64,000 nucleotides of DNA from Cryptomeria japonica (lineage: Eukaryota; Streptophyta; Pinopsida; Cupressales; Cupressaceae), in NCBI RefSeq assembly GCF_030272615.1, contig NC_081409.1, positions 207,559,190-207,623,189 on the forward strand, given 5' to 3'. Under the pieces are notes generated by a model that made no database searches, was not told where the DNA came from, and saw nothing but the letters and a program-made list of their open reading frames with translations. Each line of letters opens with the position of its first letter. Position 1 is the stretch's first letter. Positions 56,480 to 64,000 of this stretch are shown piece after piece. A program made the translations under genes and the position numbers.

Positions 56480-58500
56480 GTTTATCTTTTTTTGGTCATT
56501 TGTCTACCTTTTTTTACAACATCTTGGTGTATACGTCCCTAAGAAGACCTTTTCCTCAAAAATTTCTTGGATCATGAACTCCTCATGTGCACCAAACATA
56601 AGTTGCCACTTGGAAGCTTCTAGTGCACACAATCCTTTCAATCAATCTACTCCATTGATCTCTCAAAACAATCTTAGTCTTTAATCCTCTATCCTTCATG
56701 ACTATAAATAAATCATTATATGAGCTATTTTCAAGAACTTTTGTAATGCAATGTTATGTTGCCAATTTAAGCACCTTACATCCTATCTTGGTCACAAATC
56801 CATCTTGAAGCCATCAACCTTTAGCTACAACAAGAGTTTTCTTTCTGAGATACTATTGTCTTTCATCTTTTATACATTATCCTTTAACTCGATCTAAAGG
56901 TGGTACTTATGCATAGCATAATGGTTTGAAATTCATAGTTTAAGTCCTTTATTGATTTTTTATGCTTGCTTGCATACACATATATTGCTAGAATTTAGCA
57001 ATTCTTTATAGCTTCTATTTTAGTTTATTTATGAAAGAGTATAAATGAAGCTATATTTAAAGTCAAAATTGTAAGATCCCCTCAATCATTGAGGTAGAAT
57101 TCAAAATTGATTTCACCTCTAATTATATGAAAAATTTAATTTGTCTGTACATATCAAAATCTTTCAAAATTTTGCATATTAAACAATAAAATATTGTGAT
57201 GAACAAGTCTCTAGAGTCTTAAAAACCTTTATTTTCATAAAGTGCCAACACTGCATTTTTTCCCTAAAATATTCTCTTTGATTAATACGAAATTTTAAAA
57301 TGGTTGCCACTAAAAGTATTAGGTCAGTGAAAGGAATTTTGGGATATTTAAAAATAGGCTTGCATCACTTTTTTAGCTTCATTGAGTTGTAGTTTGTTCA
57401 TTGACTTAATAATTAAGTGCTTGCAAGTATGATAGTGGAATTTAGGAATGAGGATCATATAGTATGTTAGGAATTTTATTTGGAATGTTAGTCAAAATAA
57501 TATTCTAGTTGATAATTATAAATACATGTGTAAAATATTGTTGAAATTGATTATTTTAAAAGTAAATATTGCAAGGTTAATTTTCTTTTTAATTGTTGGC
57601 ATGTTGTGTTGATTTTTATGTAAGAGTTTCATTTCTTATTCAACTTTGTAAGAGAATTTGTGTATGAATTGATATCTTAAATTTTATAGAAAGATTATAT
57701 ATGAAAACAAATGATTGCGGAGTTTTATAATAAATGATTTATAGAAAATAATATTTTTTGAAGGTTTTGTAAATTATAATCTTGTGTAGATTTGATTATG
57801 GGAGAAATTTCATGGTGAAATATGCTTAACTCTTCAAAAGTTTTGATGTTTTGTCTTTACATGACAACCACTTAGAATATAATATGTTTTAAGTATGTCA
57901 TTTATAGTCATGGGAGATTAGTTTTTTTTTAAGATTGTCTGAAGACTAATCAATGTAATATGAATTGATGGCAATTATCTCAAAACTATGTAATTGAATT
58001 CTAATAAATTATCATGTACACTAAAACACTAGAAATATGGAGCATCCAAACACACACGTGCATTTTTCAAAATAACTTTAAGTTAAAGTTAACAAAATAT
58101 TATGTTGTCTTAGTAATATTGTTTCCATGCTATATATTCTTACACTAGAAGGAGGATCATCTTATTTCTCACTTCTTTATTGATCTTATGTATGAAATAT
58201 TTTATATTGATTTTAATAGTTGATGCATTTTACAAGAAATGAATTTATTAAATTGAATATATAATAGATTTATGATGTTTCATTGAAAGTTTTTATTAAG
58301 TTTTGTGCGCAAATTTTATATTTCAAGATTCAATAGTATGTACATTTATATTTTTTTAAGTTCAATATTATATTATATATTTCATGTGTATCTCATTCAA
58401 CAACATAGAAATGTTACTATTTATAAATGTTTTTTTTTAATTTAGTAAAATGGATTCTTCTTTGACATAGAGTTGTATATAATTCATGTATATCTTTATA
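56480..58500. other. AT-rich upstream region of the seven-exon gene
   Basis: No gene recognised. TTTATATATGCAG at 58494-58506 looks like a 3' splice site just before the start ATG, so a 5' UTR intron may lie here. Confidence 0.4.
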
Positions 58501-58561
58501 TATGCAGGAGTTCTTTGTTATCATGGATGTCTTTGACATAGATGAACTATTAGGTGAAAAT

Positions 58562-58642
58562 CCCCCACCACAACCCCCTCCTCCTCCTCCTCCACCTCCA
58601 CCACCACCACCACCACTACCACCACCACCACCACCACCCCCT
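58562..58642 (+). repeat. CCN microsatellite coding for polyproline
   Basis: CCT/CCA triplets encode an almost uninterrupted proline run in exon 1. The minus-strand Gly-rich frame across it is an artefact. Confidence 0.9.
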
Positions 58643-60218
58643 AGATTGGATGAAATTCGTTTAAGAGAACGAATTAATGAAAACCTACAAGTGATTGAAC
58701 AAAACATTGCTGCTATCCAAAATGAGCAAGTCACGCCACCCCATCTTGTAGACTTTACAAAATCAATGCAAACTGTTGTCGAGTCAGTTAGATCTGTTGA
58801 TTCTCAATTAGATCAATTTCATAGACGACGACAAGAGTTGCGTAATTTTTATGCTGATGGTTTAACTTATAGGCAAATCACTAATTTGAAAATAACCAAA
58901 GCTCATTTATGTCCATATTTTACCAACCCAAAAACAAGAGAACCAATGCAACCTAACCAGAAAAGAATTTCAATTAGGTGGTGTGTGCATCCAGAAATGG
59001 CTAGATACTTTTGGGATAGATGGTGGATGGTTTTTGATTATCCACCACATCGTAATTATGAGGTCCCTTTTTATTTTTTGAAGAAATTATACTGTGAGTT
59101 TGTAATGAACCAAAAACCAAATTATTTTGATATTAAGTCATTCTAGGGTGTTGGTCATGGAATGCCATAGCATAGATTAGGGGCACGGAGTAATAATCCC
59201 CTACCGGATCCACCCATAGTTCCACTTGTTGCTCCATCGATTCCTACAGATGTCCAAAATACATCATTCATTTCGACATTAGATGCTTTGACTTCCCTCA
59301 CAGGTAACCTGAGTGAGCAAGCTGCTCACATGGCATCTGCTCCTCGATGGATGCCACATATGTGTTCGAGTTGTCATGAGACGTGTGTAGGTCCTACTAC
59401 TGCTGCAGGATCTACTTCAGTTCCAAATGAGCATGATGCAGCAGATGATAGTATGATGACATCTTATATGGATTTTCTTTGCTCGGATGTTCATCTTGAC
59501 CAGGTATAGATATATATATACATGTACACATGTCAATCTTTTTATACTTCATTAAATATAGGTATAAACTAAGTGCATCTCTTTTTGTATACAATCTAAT
59601 ACTTCATTAAATAAATTTTGTTTATGTAGATAAGGACTACACCTAATATTAGAGTCAATTTTGCATCTACTGGAACACAACTCGGCACACCTTATGGGGT
59701 ATAGTATAAATTTCTATCTAGACATTGTACTAGATCTTTTTAAGTTAATATGTTATCATCGTATACTATATAAATTTTCATGTTGATACATTGAATGCTT
59801 CTTTCTCCAGGATTCAGGTCATGAGGGACCCTCTACATCACATTGAGAAGAGGGTCTGACTATTGTGACACCATCTATGGTATGTATCTTATAATTCTTA
59901 AATTAAATATGAACTCTTACAATATTGTAACTTAACTTGAAATTATTTAGTACACATATATATGTTCACTAAATATGATTTCATTAAATGCATGTATGCA
60001 GGTGGACACTACCATTAGGATAGGTTATCCTCATAATTTTGATCAGAGCCAATTTGAATGCACATCGACATCCTTTGAGGTATTAATATGTAATACTTAA
60101 TTTGATCTTATTTTGACTCTTAATTTAAGATTTAATTGGACACTTTGAATTTGACCTTGTACAGGAGTTAGCTAGCACTACATTTGGTGTTGATACTACA
60201 CAAGATACTGCTAGAGGA

Positions 60219-60563
60219 GATACTGCTAGAGGATCTGATGAGCATATGGTAAGTTTGTAACTTAATTTATGAATTCTACTATATTTGATAAATGATTCTT
60301 TTAATAGTTAATTTCAAGTAATATTTTAATTTTTTTTTTATTGTACAGCATGAGACAGGTGGATCTGGACCACGTCCCAGGGACAAGAGAGATACTGCTA
60401 GAGGATCTGATGAGCATATGGTAAGTTTGTAACTTAATTTATGAATTCTACTATATTTGATAAATGATTCTTTTAATAGTTAATTTAAAGTAATATTTTA
60501 ATTATTTTTTTTATTGTACAGCATGAGACAGGTGGATCTGGACCACGTCCTGGGGACAAGAGA
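60219..60563 (+). repeat. Tandem duplication (172 bp) of exon plus intron
   Basis: Unit 1 is 60219-60390 and unit 2 is 60391-60563. Each carries GATACTGCTAGAGGATCTGA, the GTAAGTTTGTAAC intron, its TTGTACAG acceptor and the CATGAGACAGGTGGATCTGG exon. Near-identity indicates a recent event that added exon 6 without disturbing the frame. Confidence 0.93.
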
Positions 60564-60594
60564 CCATGAGATGTTATTGATGATAGCACTTAGA

Positions 60595-60975
60595 TTTTAC
60601 TATTTATTTGGCTTTGATATGTACTTTTTTATGGACTTTACACATTTGTTTACACATGTACATACTTTATATATGTGGATAGTTGCATAATAGGATTAGA
60701 TCATATATATTTTGTGCATACTTTATATATTTTGTGCACATTAGATATTTTGTGGAGTGAACATCATGTTACCATCTAGACATATATATGGATTAGATAT
60801 TATATGGATTATGTGGACTTGAAATTTTACTGTTTATTTGGCTCTGATATGTACTATTTTACGAGCTTTACATATTTGTTTACACGTGCACACACATACT
60901 TTATATATATGGATAGTTTCATAATAGGATTAGATCATATATATTATGTGCATACTTTATGTGTATTGTGCCCAT
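60595..60975 (+). repeat. Direct repeat (about 145 bp) in the 3' region of the seven-exon gene
   Basis: 60595-60738 and 60825-60970 share TTTTAC-TATTTATTTGGCT, TGATATGTAC, TTTGTTTACAC, TACTTTATATAT and ATAATAGGATTAGATCATAT. Further partial copies extend to about 61140. Confidence 0.85.
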
Positions 60976-61546
60976 TAGATATTATGTGGACTTGAAATTA
61001 TGTGCACATTAGATCATATATATTGACTTGAAATTATGTGGACTTGAAATTTTGTGCATACTTTATATATTATGTGGACTTGAAATTTTATTTATGGAAG
61101 TTGTGCTTAAACAACTTTATAGGCATTATGTGGACTTGTAATTTTATTTTTGGAATTTCATTTAAATAGTTCTTGTGATTAGATAAACTAAATGTGCATA
61201 CATCATGAACTAAGTATCGAAACATATCTTATAATTATAACATATTCTAAATTAAAAAGTATCATTTAACAAATATAATGAATAGAACTTGATTAAAACA
61301 TAATTATCTCATTCATAAATTTGACCAATAGTCTCTCATTTATGTATATTGTACACAAAATGTAATCAAGAAGACATATCTAAAATAAAATAAATAGTCT
61401 ATTTAAATAACTTTGTTTTCATTGATGCCTTCTACTTGTGGTAGACCTGAAACAAAATTTTACTAGATTCATTCCGTTATACCATCTGCATCCTCTCTCT
61501 TTTGCAAAGCATCTATAATTGTCTCATGCTCTTCCATAGAGAGAGT

Positions 61547-64000
61547 TCATAATTGTTTATTAGCAGGCCTGCTACGATATCTATCCAATTTTATATTAGT
61601 TGCCACTACCAAATGCGAGTAATGTATAATCTTCTTCTCTAATTCATAATCTTCAAATGCGGGCAATCCATTCTTTCTTGTTAGATATTTGCGTAGCCAA
61701 GTGCCAATAACAACCACAGATCCTGTTGGATAGTCATAACCATCATCATCTACTCGAGAAGTAGTTAGCTTATGTTTTGGCTCTACACATCGAGCCAACC
61801 AATACTCTGTCCCCTCTTCATTGTCCTCTAGTGCAACAACAGCATAGACATGTCCTGTGCACAAAACAATTTTATTTTAATATTTAATAAGAAATAAAAA
61901 CAAAAATATACACTGTAAGATTTCATAAATTTATGTACTATTTAATAAATCAAAACAAATTTCAAAAATAATTTTACCTTGTTGTATAAGATCTTAAATG
62001 CGATCATAGTCATTTGATGCAAACATTTGATCCATATCTTCATCAATTCTTTCATGCAGATCATTTGCATCTATGGGTGTCAATGATCTTTGTTGCCATT
62101 CTTCAACCCATTCTTTATTCTCACAAAATTCCCAATCTTCGGAAACACAAAATTGACAAAAGCAAGCAAGTTGCCTTGTGAATATAGTCCATGTGTTTGA
62201 AATAGAACTCTTAAACGAATGCCATTTAGCTGATCCAATGATGGTATTACAATCATGCCGAATAGGAATACTATCTTCCTCTATCAACCAGAAGAAATGT
62301 CGAATTGCAGAGTTTTCAGTTGATCCTTTTGACAACTTTGAATTGCACCAATCTACAACTACACGAGCATCTCTGAATTTCACTGCATCCTCTAATTTCA
62401 ATTGTTCTCTAGCAAGAGCTCTTTTTATACAGGCACCGGCTCCATCGTGTTCCCCCTTACCATGTCCCGCTTCAAAAAAACTCCATAAATGTTGGACATT
62501 GGTTATCTTGTGAACTTTGCATAGCCAATAAAACATTCTTGCATTTTTGAATTGTCCAGTGCAGTTATCTGACCATATCATATGTTGTTTCATGTCAATT
62601 TCTCTTTCCTTAAGATTATCATAAAATACCTCGAAGAAATTTTGGACAAACTCTGAAGAGTGTAATCGATTATCGCTAACATAGAAATGATACTCCCTCA
62701 AAAAATTTCTGTTATCTTTTGTATTGTCATGGTCATGTCTATATATAATGTGCACAAATATGGCCACTTGCACTAAGTTGTATTATTGTGATTGAGTTTC
62801 CTCTTGTGGTTTTAGAGTATAATTTTCTACAAAATCCACAACTGATACTATTGTTCCAACTGGAAATGTGTTCTTGCATATGCGAAACTGTCCATCAAGC
62901 CATCGAGCATGTTGGGAATGTTTCACATATTTTGGAACAATATGAATTTTAAACTCACTAATAAATGCATTCACACTATTATGTTCTGTAATCAATTCTA
63001 AACGTTTCCCCATCTTTCCATCCTTTAGAGGGTATTCTATATTTTTAAATCTCCTAACATCAACCATTTTTTGTCCAAACTTAGATGAAACATGTTCATG
63101 CAAACATTCACCTATCGAAGAATAGTTCCCACATAAATTGCAAAGACCATAAATGCATGAACTGGAAAGAAATAATTGTTCATTAGGTGGCTTACAAAAT
63201 AAACTTCCAATAAAATCTTTTATAGTTTCAGGTGGAACATAAACACCACAATCCTGCACAAGATCATTACCATGCAACATACAACGAATATATCGAAAAA
63301 CATCATAATAGTAACGAAACTGGACATGAGTTTTACAACAACAAGATATTCTTTGTTTATTGATTTTAACATACCAGGGTTTGCATTTTTCAAATGATCT
63401 TTGACTAATTCGTAAATTCATTAACATAGATTCATCACTAAATTTTTTAAAGAATTCAGTTTGAGTCATGTCAAGAAGATGTTTTGGATGAGGATCACGA
63501 ATTTTTGATCCCACCCTTAACTTTAAAACATCTCTAGCATTTGATGAAACTCTAGTGTTATCATGCCAAAATTTTGCAATTAATTGTTTAGTTTCATCAT
63601 TTAATTTCATGTCCGACCTTTGAAGTCTACCACTAAAACTCCAACAATGGTTTAGTGGATCAATTTCAATTGTGTCTCTTCTTTTGGCCGCTCTTGACAA
63701 GGTTCTACGATGTAAGTTCAAATAGCCACTTATATCACTTAACATTCTTTTACTAACAATCATTTTGTCAACTATAGCAGTCGTTATAACTCTACGTGTT
63801 GCATTCTTATCTTTAGATCGACTTGTTTTTCCTATAGAATCGATGGCACTGGCAATAGTAGATACAACTTGCTTATATGATTCATCTTTTCTTTTTGGTT
63901 TTGCATAAATACCTATTTTTTTCATGACTTTACGCATTTTTAACATTTTTATTAATTGTAGCATTAATTGACATTGGAATCCTAACTTTTTATTATAGAA
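61547..64000 (-). pseudogene. DDE/D-type transposase-like gene, two exons, runs off the window
   Basis: Exon 1 runs from beyond 64000 (frame open to the edge; first ATG in view at 63964) to 61978. Then come a 123-nt GT-AG intron and exon 2, 61854-61547. The N-terminal half has Lys/Arg-rich and HTH-like sequence and a Cys-rich region (RISCCCKTHVQF, SCIYGLCNLCGNYSS). The catalytic-looking triad is VSVVDFVENYTLKPQ (D at about residue 377), then MIWSDNCTGQFKNARMFYW, then HGKGEHDGAGACIKRAL. Exon 2 encodes GHVYAVVALEDNEEGTEYWL and GLPAFEDYELEKKIIHY. Two stops, TAA 62780-62782 and TAA 61994-61996, are single changes in otherwise continuous frame. The family is not one of the standard plant groups I can name. 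Confidence 0.72.
61855..61977 (-). other. Intron of the transposase-like gene
   Basis: The donor AAG|GTAAAAT lies at 61978/61977 and the acceptor GTGCACAG ends at 61855. Phase 1: the split codon GGA joins LIQQ to HVYAVVALED, keeping both exons open. Confidence 0.7.

Larger units (their letters stand above)
58523..60569 (+). pseudogene. Seven-exon gene with proline run, unknown function (transposon-linked?)
   Basis: Exons: 58523-59503, 59630-59698, 59811-59879, 60002-60079, 60165-60248, 60349-60420, 60522-60569. Every intron is GT-AG and phase 0; CDS 1,401 nt. Exon 1 starts MDVFDIDELLGENPPP, has a run of about 30 residues that is almost all Pro, a helical segment and a globular block (ADGLTYRQITNLKITKAHLC, IRWCVHPEMARYFWDRWWMV). 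Later exons are Ser/Thr/Asp-rich. Three in-frame stops: TAG 59144-59146, TAG in GMP-stop-HRLGARSNN, and TGA in exon 3; all are single C-to-T changes from Gln or Arg codons. The chosen ATG follows a probable 3' splice site at 58506. It converges with the transposase-like gene at 61547-64000, perhaps as its accessory (DNA-binding) protein. Confidence 0.75.

Noticed and set aside
58417-58734. Minus-strand glycine-rich ORF
   Set aside because: It is the antisense of the CCN polyproline tract in exon 1; the plus-strand gene with good splice sites explains the region.
60597-61150. tRNA or structured RNA gene in the repeat-rich region
   Set aside because: No cloverleaf, A/B box pair or other RNA signature was seen; the pattern is explained by direct repeats.

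Overview
This is repeat-dominated nuclear DNA from a land plant. Plant L1-type LINEs (DUF4283-like ORF1, endonuclease, RT, zf-RVT, RNase H), Ty1/copia and Ty3/gypsy LTR retrotransposons, and pseudogene pieces of a COMT-like O-methyltransferase and a CYP71-clan P450 all point there. AT-rich spacers, nested old insertions, roughly 1-1.4 kb LTRs and the near absence of intact host genes suggest a very large genome, most likely a gymnosperm (conifer). That last step is inference. No intact housekeeping gene, rRNA, tRNA or CRISPR array was recognised.

Layout. 1-5.9 kb: a nearly complete but broken plus-strand L1 LINE. 5.9-9.3 kb: AT-rich spacer with direct repeats, two OMT fragments in opposite orientations, a copia-type LTR fragment and the tail of an unknown ORF. 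12.6-17.3 kb: a strongly decayed minus-strand gypsy polyprotein with two RNase H domains, one on each side of the RT. 19-20 kb: a decayed charged ORF of unknown function. 21-32.6 kb: a cluster of OMT-derived modules in both orientations, split by a second LINE (about 22.0-26.4 kb) and by a 5'-truncated RNase H-bearing insert (30.4-32.2 kb), with a P450 fragment at 26.7-27.0 kb.

33.1-50 kb is a nest of LTR retrotransposons on the minus strand. A copia element (3' LTR, RNase H, RT) carries a 1,177-bp solo LTR inside its pol gene. An unidentified retroelement-like ORF is split by a 1.43-kb solo LTR and by a 9.04-kb non-autonomous gypsy element with LTRs at 38864-39927 and 46841-47901, an exact 5-bp target duplication GCACA, and recognisable PBS and PPT. 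A gag-like ORF with four zinc knuckles lies just upstream. 50.6-53.7 kb: a plus-strand pseudogene of an unknown, partly coiled-coil protein with a probable 73-nt intron. 54.8-56.5 kb: a GC-rich hairpin with 23-bp tandem repeats, a 12-copy 20-bp array, and a CACTA-like terminus.

58.5-64 kb is the least explained part. A seven-exon plus-strand gene (proline run, all introns phase 0, recently duplicated terminal exon) faces a minus-strand, two-exon gene with the layout of an acidic-triad (DDE/D-type) transposase. These may be the two genes of one poorly described DNA transposon whose far end lies outside the window. Most inactivating stops across the window are C-to-T changes (CAG to TAG, CGA to TGA, CAA to TAA) or G-to-A changes, as expected from deamination of methylated, silenced DNA.
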